Assembly: GCA_020152595.1 (NCBI GenBank)
Contig: JAIGNY010001671.1
Location: 441,001 to 505,000 of the forward strand
DNA: 64,000 bases
Reading direction: 5' to 3'
Source: Chiridota heheva
Taxonomy: Eukaryota; Echinodermata; Holothuroidea; Apodida; Chiridotidae
The notes beneath the pieces are model-generated. The model saw only the letters and a list, made by a program, of their open reading frames with translations, ran no database searches and was not told where the DNA came from. The stretch's first letter is position 1; the number at the start of each line of letters is the position of its first letter. The position numbers and the translations under genes were made by a program. Shown here in pieces: positions 11,371 through 23,863 of this stretch.

Positions 11371-12912
11371 TTAACCACTGTCTTATTTTTTGTACTTGTT
11401 CTAAACACTAGATAATTTAGAGCATACATTGGTATTAATTGTTGCCATGAGTTGATATAAGAGGTTAAAAATGTTGTTTTTTTGTTTTGATTGTATCATA
11501 CCAAAATGTATGATTTTAGCATATTTAGCTTTTTTACTTGCATTTTGCTTCTTCATGTGGGCTTTGGAATCAGTATTTCATTTTGCCTATGGTTTGCCAT
11601 TTGTGTTTTCTCAAGTTTGCAAATAATGTGCTGCAAGTGTATTTTTAAAGCTCTATGCCATTTCTAAACTAAAATAATGTTATTTTCCATCTTGTGCTGA
11701 TTGCTAATTTTTATTTGTTAAGACATTAGAATTCTGACTCAAATGATACTCCCTTTAACTTACTATTACTTTAATGACAACATTTATTTTGATATGTTTT
11801 GTCAGTTAAGACTTCCCCTCTGTGTGTGTATTCAATTACATCTAAGGTGGTCATTTTCTCTCTTTTGTTTATTTGGTGACCCTGGTTATTTCTCCTTCCT
11901 GTTTTCATCTGTCAATAAAAGTCAGGACAGAAGAAGGATTTCCTTTTGTTTTATAGTATTTTGGGATTGCCAAATGTAATATTATGGGATAGGCCACATG
12001 TTCTGCTCAGAAGTAATTTAGGTTTCTAGAGACACTCCCAGGATGCCATAGAGTAAAGTTGGATTATCACCATGTAGCTTGTCAAATACCAAATAATATT
12101 TTTATTCAAAACTTTTGTAAATATTGTACAGTACGGTATGTGGGGTAGAAATAGACTTTGCACTATAGTTGAACTTGAAATATTCCTGTGATGTTCTTTT
12201 ATCTCCGTTTTTATATTTCATGAACTGCAAGAATCCACCAGCATTTGCAGTCCTCATACTGTAGATGCTGGCACATCCCAAAGTAGATGACGTTTCTCGT
12301 CTGCGTCTGCTAAGAAATGCGCCCCTTACATTGAGTTGATTGTTACTGGGAGTTGGGTTGTTAGATGAAAGTAGGTTGTTCTGTTTTGCTCTTTGAAAGT
12401 ACTGTAATGCTGATGAGGATCTTGTAATAAAACTTATATCTAATATGTGCTTGGTCACCAATACATTTTATGCATAATAAAAGTGGTTGTTTTTCCAGGC
12501 AACCTATTTAAGAGGCAGCTCTTTTTGCTACTTTTTCTTGTCTAAACTGCATGCTGCAGTGGTTCTTCACCAAATGTGTGAACTTTCTCTTTAGGGAAAA
12601 TCCCCTTCGTGTATTTTTCTCAAGTATATCTTAATGAAGTTTTGTGATGTTCAAAGTGCTGGAGATTATAGGGCAGTTGATTAAGGTATTTTATGTTAAG
12701 TATAAACAAAGAAAAATATTGTTTTCCCTGAGACATTCTTTTGTTGGGTGGTGGGTGTTAGAGGGTGACCTATAAGATAATAAAAACAAATTCTGAACTT
12801 GTTTGACTCTTTATCAATTCTCATGATGTATGCTTTATTTCATACATCTGGACATTTCATGGTATTATGGTATGCCCAGATGCTGTATGAAATTAAATCT
12901 TGGAAATAATCC

Positions 12913-14297
12913 ACTTGTCAGTTATTTGACTTGCCCCTACTCACCCCTGGCAATGTCAGTCAAGGGTGAGTTATTGATTGAAATAGTGACTCACATGTGC
13001 GTCATTGTGCCAAATTGTTAGTCACCAGAGTTAACTCTGGAGTGGGTCAATTTGTTTCAGACCCATTAAATTTGTACAGAGGTGATTGATTTGGGGTAAG
13101 TCATTTTATAAACATGTCAGTCACCTAAGTGACTGAGGGGTAGAGCTGTGACCGTTGAGTGTGTACACGCTACACGCTTGCAAATCTTGTAAAGCGTTTA
13201 CTAAATACTTCATTTGCAAGTAATTGTTTTTCATAGTCATGTCTTGCCATTGAAAATGAATATGTTATTCAAATTACACACACATTCGGCTGACAAAATT
13301 CCAATCAATGACAAACTGTAAACCCGATTAGCATAATCCTTTTTAAATGTGCGAATCACAAATGCGCAGTAATCACCAATTATTGGAGATATTATGCACT
13401 TTGATTTCGCGAAATCTGAGTAATCTAACTTGTTAAATGCACTGCGAATGTGCAGCAGTAAACAGTAAAACTAACAATAGGCCTAACGTTAGGCCGTAAT
13501 AGCATAAGGCTTTAAATTCCACGCAATCAAGGCCCATTTTACAATCTGTTAAATCAACCAAAAAACACTTGAAAAATACTTTAATCGTGACAATCAGTAC
13601 ATTTACATGTAAATATTACCTGATGAGTCAAATAAATTTTGCAAGAAAGAAAAAATATTGCATAATAAACAAACAGAAAAAGGTTTTAACAGAGCTGAAA
13701 TTCTGCATGCGTCGCAAAGATGGCGGCCATTTTTCGAGAGGACTGATATTTCAGAACTTCCTGGTGGTGGTGACGTAGTTTTTAAATGTTATACGGCGGG
13801 GTATATCATAGGCCTAGTATGCAAGATTTGTACAGAAGAACTTTGAAAGCCGTAGCGAATAGGACAAAAAAGTTACGTGATGTACAGATTAAATGACATT
13901 GAAAGGAAGTTATCTGTTCTTTCTAAACTGAATTTCCATGCATATTTTTTATAAAAATGATGATTTATACTGTAGAAGTAAACCTTTTACGATTTGGAAA
14001 GCAAAACTCAGCGTCTATTTGGGCAATGGAGTCAGTACTTTTGCCACACTGGTTGCGCGATTTTTTGTACTTCGCCTCGTAGTTTTGGAGCAATTTTGGT
14101 GTATTTCAAAAATTATGATACTAAACGCATGTACACGATACACGCTCGCTTTTTTGGGCCTGTACATGTTTACTAAAATCCCTAAACGTTCACAGCTCTA
14201 CTGAGGGGTGCGTCAGTGTACATGTTTTGTCCACCCACTTTGGTGCAATGACTCACCTTGTCTGGGGGTGTAGGGGTGAGTCACACAATTGACAAGT
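12913..14297. mobile_element. MITE family M copy 1, interrupted by hAT family 2
   Basis: The ends are inverted ACTTGTCA ... TGACAAGT with about 35 bp of imperfect inverted homology (GTGACTCACCCCTAC-like). Removing the hAT insertion and one target duplication leaves about 317 bp, matching copy 2 at 17911-18228 along its length. I saw no convincing target duplication, so the superfamily is unassigned. The interior is rich in GTCAGTCAC/GTGACT palindromes. Confidence 0.78.
13141..14200. mobile_element. hAT-type DNA transposon, family 2 copy A (non-autonomous)
   Basis: The element starts TAGAGCTGTGACCGTT and ends AAACGTTCACAGCTCTA. It is flanked by a perfect 8-bp duplication CTGAGGGG (13133-13140 and 14201-14208). 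A second copy lies at 57393-58435. It contains CAAAGATGGCGGCCATTTT, a strong match to the YY1 core AAGATGGCGGC. There is no transposase. It sits within an older inverted-repeat MITE (12913-14297). Confidence 0.94.
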
Positions 14298-16584
14298 GCA
14301 TAACTGTTAAATACTTGAAATAGGTTGGAATGTATAAAGTAATATTGAATATTTATGATTAGCATTGTGCGGGATCCCGGTTATAGTAACGTAAGTCCCG
14401 GTATTCTGATTGCAGTATTGCACAATCCCGATCACAAGGATTCTTAACTACAACCAGGAATCCTGGGGGTGATAAAAACTGTTGAAAAAACCATCTTTCC
14501 CAGTTTTTTAAAGAAATAGTAAGTTTTAAAGAAATAGTAAGTAAATATATGTCAAAAAATCATGTTTTGTATCTTCTTTTTAAACTTTTTATGTAAAGAA
14601 CAACTTAAATCTTACAAAATTCTAGTCAATTTCGACCTTTGACAAGCATTTAGGTCAGTTATAACAAACTTTCAACTGACGATGGTAAAATAAGACCTAT
14701 TTTTCGCGAAGTTTTTGGATACCAAATTACAGAAATCTCTTATATTTGAGCAAGTTCTCATGTACAGAAGGTTATTATATATAGCACACATTCTTTTTAG
14801 TTATTCAATAATCAAAACCCTCAAATAAAAGTGTAATTTCATATTAGCTTTTTGATGCCACAAGCAAATTCACATGTCAACATCAACAAACTCATAGCAC
14901 ACTAGACTAGTACAATAACATAACACTAGGCCCAAGTCCCCAATTTTTTTCCAAAATTCACATGGTATGAAATTGTCTCAAAATGTTTTAGAAATACCTC
15001 AGGTCAAAAAAAAATGGGAACAACAGAGTTCCATCTTTATTTTTTTACAAAAACATTTCCTTCAATAGGATAAAAAGTGTTTTCTGAAATAACAAATTTA
15101 TCCATAAAAACTTAGCGATAAAAATCAAAATGGAGACAAGACATTCAAAAGAGCTGACTAATAACTAAATTGGGGGTGACATTTCAAAATAATTACAGAA
15201 TATATTTAAGGTTAAGTGACAGCCTGAATTCTTCCATAGGTTGTGATTCTTGGGAGCATTTTTCAGGAATTTTTTGAAAGTGATGGGGGTTTCTCAGATA
15301 GAATTTAATTTTCTTAAACATTTTAAAGGATTTTCACGCTCTTTGTAAGTACTGTGTTATTTATCAGGGTGTTATCGAGGTATTTGAATACATGTTTATA
15401 TGTGAATTTGGCCTTGTGTATTAACATAAGGTAGTGACAGTGCAGTAAGGAATATACAATAGGGGAATCCCGGCGCTATACCGGTAGTGGCGCCACTACT
15501 TACTGGTAGTGGCGCCAGTAGTGGTGCCACTGCCGGTAGTGAGTAAGCAACACTACCTGTAGTACAAAAATGTGACTAACCGTACAACGCGCTGTTTATG
15601 ATAGGCAGAAACTATACTTTTTTTTTAATTATAATGAAAAACTTCAATAACTTGTTGAATCTCAAGAAGCAAATCATGTCTATATATCCACATTCAACTT
15701 GTGCATATGCAAGTACAGCAGGGTTGGAAAAAGCACTCGCCTACTCGACATAGGCAAGTGAAAAATAGTTATGGCTAGTAGAAATATTATAATATACTGT
15801 GGTACTTTTCACACTTAATTAAGCCTTGCTAAGTTAGGTGAGTGACTCTATTTATGCAAACCCTAAAGTACAGCAAATCCACTTCATGTACAAAGGATTC
15901 TTATGTGGTGCATCTAGTATATGCAAAACATGTTTGTGTCTGTCTGTCAGTTTACCTGCTCATTAGGCTCACTCATCATCATGACTAAGAATAATTCAGA
16001 TATAATAGTGACACATGCTTCTATCCGCACAGGGAATATTAAACTACCACGACTGCCTGTATCTGCGGAATGATTAGTGTTCTGTGCTTCCATATGCATT
16101 TTGTTGCTTTACAGTAATTACGGGTGTGTTCTTTTAACAGCAAAACTATCTTTCAAGTTAAAGGGTTAGTTCAGTGGTCAAGCATGTTTATCTGATATGA
16201 AAGAGGACTTCAAAGAAACAAAATGGTGAAAAAGCATTGCAAAATCTTATTCCGTTAAGGAGATATTTTAGTTTAAATTTTGGTATCATTTCTGTAGAAA
16301 CAACCAAAATCAGACCAGTTGTGGTGTCGCAGCCTCAGATTCCTCAGTCTTTATGTATTTTAAAGAAAGTTTTTTTTTACTATATAATTTATTTTTCCTC
16401 AAACTTTCTTCAGGTGGTATATCATAAATACCCTTCCTAGATTCAGCTTTACTGCTTTTTTGACATATCCCATGGTTTTATGATAGACAAAATATGATAG
16501 AATATATAAAGACTAACATATAAGATAAACATCCTTGACCACTGAACAAAATAATTTGTTAAGTTTTGTTTTCAGATACAGTAG
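14298..16584. other. Non-coding stretch with GGCGCC/CCGGTAGT palindromes
   Basis: AT-rich. Around 15465-15545 AGTGGCGCCACTAC, GTAGTGGCGCCAGTAGTG and GCCACTGCCGGTAGTG overlap, giving a strongly self-complementary patch. No gene seen. Confidence 0.45.
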
Positions 16585-17620
16585 GTCTTGTAGGGTGATT
16601 ATTGCATCATGTGTCTTGTAGGGTGATTATTGCATTAAGTGTCTTGTAGGGTGATTATTGCATAAAGTGTCTTGTAGGGTGATTACTGCATCAAGTGTCT
16701 TGTAGGGTGATTACTGCATCAAGTGTCTTGTAGGGTGATTACTGCATCAAGTGTCTTGTAGGGTGATTATTGCATCAAGTGTCTTGTAGGGTGATTATTG
16801 CATCAAGTGTCTTGTAGGGTGATTATTGCATCAAGTGTCTTGTAGGGTGATTATTGCATCAAGTGTCTTGTAGGGTGATTACTGCATCAAGTGTCTTGTA
16901 GGGTGATTATTGCATCAAGTGTCTTGTAGTGTGATTATTGCATCAAGTGTCTTGTAGGGTGATTATTGCATCAAGTGTCTTGTAGGGTGATTATTGCATC
17001 AAGTGTCTTGTAGGGTGATTATTGCATAAAGTGTCTTGTAGGGTGATTACTGCATCAAGTGTCTTGTAGGGTGATTACTGCATCAAGTGTCTTGTAGGGT
17101 GATTATTGCATCAAGTGTCTTGTAGGGTGATTATTGCATCAAGTGATTTGTAAGGTGATTATTGCATCAAGTGTCTTGTAGGGTGATTATTGCATCAAGC
17201 GTCTTGTAGGGTGATTATTGCATTAAGTGTCTTGTAGGGTGATTACTGCATCAAGTGTCTTGTAGGGTGATTATTGCATCAAGTGTCTTGTAGGGTGATT
17301 ATTGCATCAAGTGTCTTGTAGGGTGAATACTGCATCAAGTGTCTTGTAGGGTGATTATTGCATCAAGTGTCTTGTAGGGTGATTATTGCATCAAGTGTCT
17401 TGTAGGGTGAATACTGCATCAAGTGTCTTGTAGGGTGATTATTGCATCAAGTGTCTTGTAGGGTGAATACTGCATCAAGTGTCTTGTAGGGTGCTTATTG
17501 CATCAAGTGTCTTGTAGGGTGAATACTGCATCAAGTGTCTTGTAGGGTGCTTATTGCATCAAGTGTCTTGTAGGGTGATTACTGCATCAAGTGTCTTGTA
17601 TGGTGCTTATTGCATCAAGT
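16585..17620 (+). repeat. 28-bp minisatellite, exactly 37 units
   Basis: The unit begins GTCTTGTAGGGTGATTATTG and ends CATCAAGT. The array spans 1036 bp = 37 x 28 with no length change. Variants ATTATT, ATTACT, AATACT and CTTATT at one site are clustered, and toward the right end AATACT and CTTATT alternate. It lies upstream of the first 14-3-3 exon found. Confidence 0.96.
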
Positions 17621-17910
17621 GAAGGTGTCTCTAAATTTATGAAACAAACATTTCTACACAAACTGAGAAAGATTACTAGCACATTTAAATAAGCTATTTT
17701 ACATGTCTTCATGATTTTCACATTATTTTGATCATAAAATCCTACTTAATTGTATTTATCTTAAAACTAATGAAGTTGAAGAACTGAGAAAGTGTGTGAT
17801 ATTGATAATGACCTGAACAATTATGAATACTGTAGCAGTAAGTTCAGATTTTCCGTCAACTAATTTGCCCATATTTTGCACAAAGCTTTCAAAAAGCCAA
17901 TTATTAATGA

Positions 17911-18228
17911 ACTTGTCAGTTGTATGACTCATCCTTACTACCCCCAGCAATGTCAGTCAAATGTGAGTCATTGACATATGAAATAGTGACACACATGTGC
18001 ATCATTGTACCAAATTGTCAGTCACCAGTGTGACTCTGGGGTGAGTCAATTTACTTCAGACCCATTGACTTTGTACAAAGGTGATAGATTTGGGGTAAGT
18101 CATTTCACAGAAAATGTCAGTCACCCATGTGACTGAGGGGTGCGTCGATGTACATATTTTGTCCACTGACTTTGGTGCAATGACTCGCCTTGTCCGGGGG
18201 TGTAGGGTGAGTCACACAATTGACAAGT
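17911..18228. mobile_element. MITE family M copy 2 (intact length)
   Basis: A 318-bp element with ACTTGTCA and TGACAAGT ends. It shows the uninterrupted form of copy 1 and so proves the hAT insertion there. At the insertion site the sequence reads GACTGAGGGGTGCGTC, containing the 8-bp target CTGAGGGG once. Confidence 0.8.
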
Positions 18229-19004
18229 GCATAAAGGAGACATAAAGTCCTATCTTTTTTTCATTTATTATGTTAGAAATAATAATTATAAGTCATCTGA
18301 AAAAAATTCTCATTGCAAAAACGATTTACCATATATTTTCTAATTTATCAAAACATTAATTCTGTAGATATGCGCTTACATGGGAGCGGCCATTTTGTTT
18401 TGCTCCCTCTAAAAGATGATATCATACACCTAATGCAGATTAGATTGTTAATGTATTTCTTTATGATCTATTTCAAAGTTTCTAATTTCTAAGAAACAAC
18501 TTTTCCTTTGTAACTTTATGCATTTATATTTGTATATGATATTAATGATTCAAGCCTTTAAGAACTTGAATTCTAAAGAGATACATTTAGTATGCTGGCA
18601 TATAGGGCAATTTATGTCATCATTGGCATAATTTTAACACAAAATTAGACAAAATGACAGCGTCCATATTACAACTTCAAACTTGGGAATGGAATAAGAT
18701 TTTATAATGGTGCTTTTGGTAGTTGGTTTTTTTTTTTTAATTCTTCGTCATATATCAAGCTAGAATATTTGACATTTTAACTGATTTTGATGAAAATGTT
18801 TGCTGTTTTCATGTTTTGTAGTGAATTTGAAACCATTTTACTTGGTGTGGTCTCTACCTGCCCATATGCTTTTAAACAACTTCTCTGGGACTATTAAGAT
18901 ACAAGTCACTTATCATGCATTTTAGTCCTGCACTGATGAACATTGCCCTTGTTATTAAGCTTGATCATGATATCATCTAACCTGCGCTTCCTTGTATTTA
19001 CTCC

Positions 19005-19735
19005 ATGGAGCTATTAACTGCTCTATCACTTACAATGTTGTCCCTCTCACTTCTGGTTCTGAAAAAAAATTTGTTTCATCTATTTGAAGCATCAAGCACA
19101 AAACATCTATTATAATTTTTGTAACACTGTTTTACCATGGAGCTATTAACTGCTGCTCTCCATGATTTTACACACACGATTTTGGTCTTGAACAGTGAGC
19201 AAGTTAGGTCTGACACAATTATAAAAAAACATCAGTTTTTGTGTGGACGATAGTATTATTAATAAGGCAAGAAATTAAGCATGGAAACTATCAAGTGACT
19301 CATTCATTTAATTTAAAACCTTCAGTGCAATGTTTTTCATCTTCTTCATATTATCCCTTAAAACTATGTTTCATTCAAGCATACCTTCTCTCTGTAAGCC
19401 GAAAAGGATATGAGGAAGATGCATGTATAATAAAAGTAGGAATGATAAAACAACATGAAAACAGGTAAAAGACTTGAAGCTTTCTGTGGTTTTACAAGAC
19501 ACTGCACAATTTATTTGTGTTCCTTCTGAGGAATAGCTTATTTAGAAGCTCAAGTGCTGATTTGTGCATTAAAAACTGTTATCAGGAAATGAAATTCTGT
19601 GTGCAATAACTTTTTACTGGCTGTCTGAAAAGAACAAGAATTTGGTAGAGGAAGTGGTATGCTTTTGAAAAGCCTTATTTACATTATGAGGGAGAATCAT
19701 GGAGCTATTAACTAAAAGTAAATAGCGCCATGGGA
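19005..19735. repeat. Dispersed CATGGAGCTATTAACT motif with palindrome
   Basis: CCATGGAGCTATTAACTGCT occurs near 19008 and 19135. Near 19698 CATGGAGCTATTAACT is followed by AAAAGTAAATAGCGCCATG, which completes an imperfect 39-bp palindrome. These look like ends of small foldback elements. Confidence 0.55.
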
Positions 19736-20069
19736 GAATTATGAAGATGAAGAGTGGTTGCTATGCATGCATCATCAATTGAATCAGATTACATGCTTTT
19801 CTATGAGTGAAGTTTACCTGTTATATTTCACTATGGTACAGTATGGTTGCAGAATGGTGCTCAGTCCAGAATGGTTTTGTTAAACTATTTGTTCTTCACT
19901 GTAAGGGAGTCTTTCAGTCACAGAGGGCTAGGGGAGTGCTTGAAGTACATAAAAACACCTCTAGGATTTTGAATTCATAAAAGTGTGATGACCTCACAGG
20001 TTTATACTTTCTTTCCTCTATAATACAAAAAGTGTGACATTGAAGTGTATGGCACCCTTGTATATCTCT

Positions 20070-20640
20070 ACCTAGTATGAATATTAGTCTCAAGGATAAG
20101 TTTGCTATTCAAACCATCTATTCGGTTGGTTGGTTGGTACATCCTCCATCATGGCTGAAGGCTCAAGACTTTTGTGATGACAGGCCACTTTTTCCCAGTC
20201 AGCTGTTAGCCTGTATATTGCAGGTAGTTCCACTACCTACAAGTAGTGTCTTTATTCTGTTAATCCATCTGAGTTTAGGACTTCCTCGTCTTCAAGAGCC
20301 TTAATTTTTCCTTGCAAAATAACCCTTTCTAGGCAGTTGTCTTGACGTCTGGCTGTACGTCCAAAGTAAAGTAGCTGAGAGCTTGTTGGTTGATGAGACT
20401 GAATAGTCAATTCATTTGACCAATTTCCTGCAATACACTGTCATTGCTTTTTTTATGCAGTACAAGGAATTCTTAGCACTCGACTACAACACCACATTTT
20501 AAATGCTTTGATTCTATTACTACAGTCAGCTTTGTTCAGTCCCAAGATTCACAGGCATAAATTGCAATTGGGAAAACGAGAGATTGAACAAGCCATACTT
20601 TGGTTGCTTACCATCTATTTACAGGGTAACGTTTACTTTC
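20070..20640 (-). mobile_element. LINE C-terminal fragment (RTE-like)
   Basis: On the minus strand, pieces in shifting frames read VWLVQSLVFPIAIYACESW, KAFKMWC, RVLRIPCTA, NDSVLQEIG, RTARRQDNCLERVILQGK and RWINRIKTLLVGSGTT. These are the landmarks, in order, of the C-terminal tail of RTE-like LINE reverse transcriptases. An ACCAACCAACC run lies at the 3' end. Several stops and frame changes make it a dead fragment. Edges are approximate. Confidence 0.72.
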
Positions 20641-20844
20641 AACCAAATGCAACAAGTTTGGGGTCTTTTGTTCCAAAGTCCTGGTGTAATCAATTCCAAA
20701 CATTCAAGTGACTCAATGCATTGTTAAAAGTAGCACACAAAGTGACTTTACATTAAAGACTTGTCTCTTTTCAACATGTCTTGCCATCCTTTAAGCTACA
20801 AATATCTCAGTGCTAGATGCAAAGTAGTAGATTAAAGAAGTTTA

Positions 20845-21110
20845 TCTCCCTCTGAGAGGGGCCATCCCCGGGAACATGGTGGTCATGGCAGGCCCTTAAA
20901 ATGTACAGTGGTCTGAGATGGCCAGGAACATGGTTGGCAGGCCCTTGAAATGTACAGTATAAAGTTTATCTCCCTTTGAGAGGGGCCATCCCTGGGAACA
21001 TGGTGGTCATGGCAGGCCCTTAAAATTTACAGTATAAAGTTTATCTCCCTCTGAGAGGGGCCATCCCTGGGTCATGGCAGGCCCTTAAAATTTACAGTAT
21101 AAATTACAGT
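20845..21110 (+). repeat. Tandem repeat of about 75-90 bp, three units
   Basis: Each unit has GTTTATCTCCCTCTGAGAGG, GGCCATCCCTGGGAACATGG and GGCAGGCCCTTAAAATGTAC. CTCCCTCTGAGAGGG is palindromic. The third unit lacks part of the middle. Confidence 0.85.
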
Positions 21111-21787
21111 ACACTACAATGATGTATGAACGGTAAGAAAACTTTTCTTCAAATTTTCCTTTAAAGATTGATGTGGAAAACAACTCTATACGTCCCTAAA
21201 GAACTATGGATAGGTTGAAGGAACATTATTTCCTAAATTACTTGAAACTTTGGTAACAAACAAACAAAAATATAAATTATATCCTGTCAAGATTAATCAT
21301 AAATTTACCATTTTACAGCTTTTTTAAGTTGTATGTTAATATCAACCTCACATCTAGGTGAAGAAGATATACTCGTCTTTTTCAAATATTTCAATTAAAC
21401 ATACAGATTTGTCTTCTTGTTTGTATATTACATAATTACATAGGCTGCATGTCAAAAATGCTCAATATTATATAAAAACTTGCAACCTTAGTACCTTCTG
21501 TACATTATGTTAGTTAAAAATGTAAAGATTGTTATATCTTTGATAGGAAGAAAGTATTTATATGCCTTTTAATAGAATTACAGGCATTGTCTAGAAACAC
21601 GAAATCTCCTGGTCTTGTTGTGATGTTTTGTCCCCTCCCTCTCCCCAAAAATGTTTTCTTCTACAGTACCACTGATTTACGAGAATGTTTGGGTCATGCT
21701 ATGGGCACTTGTTGTGGTAGTACCCATGGTAAAGGTTTATGTTACTATGCAACTGAAATGTTTTATTTCTAATATCCATTTATATAG

Positions 21788-21987
21788 AAATGGTGACTGC
21801 GATGAAAAATGTAGCAGCGTTGCAAATAGGATTAAACGCCGAGGAGAGGAATCTGCTGTCAGTGGCTTACAAGAATGTAATTGGTGCTCGAAGGGCGTCA
21901 TGGAGAATAATAAGCAGTCTGGAGGCACGAGCGGAAAATAAAGGAGATGAAAAAGAACTTCCAAGAATTAAGAAATACAGAGAACAG
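21788..21987 (+). CDS. YWHAE-like: 14-3-3 protein, epsilon-like: second coding exon (first found)
   Basis: 14-3-3 proteins are dimeric cytosolic adaptors that bind phosphoserine/phosphothreonine motifs. This 200-bp exon follows an AG acceptor (21786-21787) and starts with two bases completing a Glu codon, so the intron before it is phase 1. It then reads [12 protein letters not shown] through to KKYREQ and ends at a GT donor (21988). It carries family signature 1 ([11 protein letters not shown]), with the Lys and the GARR arginine that line the phosphopeptide groove. [11 protein letters not shown] and ENKG resemble the epsilon class more than zeta (which has VGARRSSWRVVSS). The region between ([26 protein letters not shown]) diverges from the vertebrate epsilon I remember. 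The dimerisation helix encoded by the missing first exon should end in something like ERYDE. The ATG at 21790 is internal, not the start. Confidence 0.96.
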
Positions 21988-23059
21988 GTACAATCAATCA
22001 GATTCATGTATTGCAAGTGGTAGTGTGTGAGGTGTGTAGAATTGTTGGAATTAATCTCGAGTCTGGCATCTAGACCACTATTTGAAGTGTAAATGGTATT
22101 TAATTAATTTCACCTGTAAATTGATGAGCTTGATTTCACTGGATGGAGCAAAGATGAACGCTGTGAGTGTGAGATGCCCCTTGTCTCTCTTTGTACGTGC
22201 ATGACATATATATATATATATATATTTGTGTTTTGTGTCTAAGATACACATTGTAGGTACAATATTTTGGTCATCATCAAAGCTTTTGACAATTTCTATT
22301 TGTGCTTAGGAAAATTTATAGATGTCAAACTCATTTGTTCTCACCCTGACCCACAACAAGTGAGTGACAGTTTTCAAAAATTAATAACAAAAAAAAAACA
22401 CAAATTGGAAGTTTGCTTGGATTTGTTTTCTATCAAGTGTAGTTGATTGAGACTAGTTTCTATACTGCTAGCTGATTCTTAAAGCACCACTGACTCCTAT
22501 ATTTCCTATTTTATCTATATTTTCCTATAAAAAAATTCCCTCCTATATTTTTCATGATTTTGGGCCATAATTCCTATATTCTTGAATATCCTCCTATTTT
22601 TATTTGAAAATACAAAAATCTTGGGGAAGCATAACCAACTTGAGATATGGAGGATTTTCCATATTTTTTTAGGCAGCCGTGTCAGGCCGTGTAAACATTA
22701 GAAATTGTTTTTCCGCGGAATTAGTACGGACTAAAACACCCAAATGCACTTAGCCAGAGAACTCATTAGCTTACATCCATTGTGTGCTGAATACAATAGC
22801 CCCTATTCAATGCAAGATAGCGGAGAATCTCGCGGTAATGTTACATGTAAATGAGTAAATTTGAAGTTTAATAATGTTCTTATCACATACAATATTTTTG
22901 GGTATAACTTACCTGTACAGGGATTAAAAACTGGGCACGATTGTGTGTAGAATTCAATGAAATGGTGGTTGAAATACTCAAAAATTCTTCCCCAAATATC
23001 ATAGTTCATTAACATTTGAGACTAAAATTTGTGGTTAACTGAACAAGGCAAGTGATAAA

Positions 23060-23310
23060 GGCCGCCCACCCCTCCCCTTCCTCCCGCCCTCCTCCTTCTC
23101 CCGCCCTTCCCTTCTCCCACCCCTCCTCTCCCGCCCTTCCCTTCTCCCACCCTCCCCTTCCCCCACCCCTCCCCTTCTCCCGCCCTCCCATTCTCCCGCC
23201 CCTCCCCTTCTCCCGCCCCTCCCCTTCTCCCGCCTCCCCTTCTCCCACCCTCCACTTCTCCCGACCCTCTCGTTCTCCCAACCCTCCCCTTCTCCCGACC
23301 CTCCCCATTT
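23060..23310 (+). repeat. Polypyrimidine tract (CCCCTTCTCCCGCCC-like)
   Basis: About 250 bp of nearly pure C/T, a degenerate repeat of CTCCCGCCCCTCCCCTT, in the large 14-3-3 intron. Such strand asymmetry can support triplex (H-DNA) structure. Its opposite strand gives spurious Gly/Arg/Glu-rich frames. Confidence 0.9.
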
Positions 23311-23452
23311 TCTGGATTTTCACTTTCAACAAACCTGGCGCCCTTGATAATAAGTAGGCCACCACCTGGACAAGGTCATTAATCACCCAGTCAGAACTGG
23401 TTTTTGGAATGTTTACACCAAAGTGTCAATGAAATATGATATCTTTGAACAA

Positions 23453-23863
23453 GCGCCGTTAAACAGGCGCCGTCGAACAGGCGCCGTCGAACAGGCGCCG
23501 TCGAACAGGCGCCGTCGAACAGGCGCCGTCGAACAGGCGCCGTCGAACAGGCGCCGTCGAACAGGCGCAGGCGCCGTCGAACAGGCGCCGTCGAACAGGC
23601 GCCGTCGAACAGGCGCCGTCGAACAGGCGCGTCGAACAGGCGCCGTCGAACAGGCGCTGTAACAGGCGCGTCGAACAGGCGCCGTCGAACAGGCGCCGTC
23701 GAACAGGCGCTGTTAACAGGCGCGTCGAACAGGCGCCGTCGAACAGGCGCAGGCGCCGTCGAACAGGCGCCGGCGAACAGGCGCCGTCGAACAGGCGCCG
23801 TCGAACAGGCGCCGTCGAACAGGCGCCGTCGAACAGGCGCCGTCGAACAGGCGCCGTCGAACA
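23453..23863 (+). repeat. CpG-rich 14-bp minisatellite
   Basis: About 29 units of GCGCCGTCGAACAG, some shortened (CAGGCGCAGGCGCC) or altered (GCGCTGTTAACAG). Two or more CpG per unit make this the densest CpG stretch in the window. It lies about 140 bp from the polypyrimidine tract in a 14-3-3 intron. Confidence 0.95.

Larger units (their letters stand above)
9144..12912. other. Non-coding stretch upstream of the 14-3-3 exons found
   Basis: Apart from the possible TTCTCACTT element (9644-10112) and family B copy 2 I see no repeat or gene. A GTCACGTGAT E-box-like palindrome lies near 10967. A 5' exon of the 14-3-3 gene was looked for here (ending G before GT, encoding ERYDE-like residues) and not seen. 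Confidence 0.45.

Noticed and set aside
16585-17620. CRISPR-like array
   Set aside because: Units are directly contiguous 28-mers without spacers, in an animal genome; this is a minisatellite.
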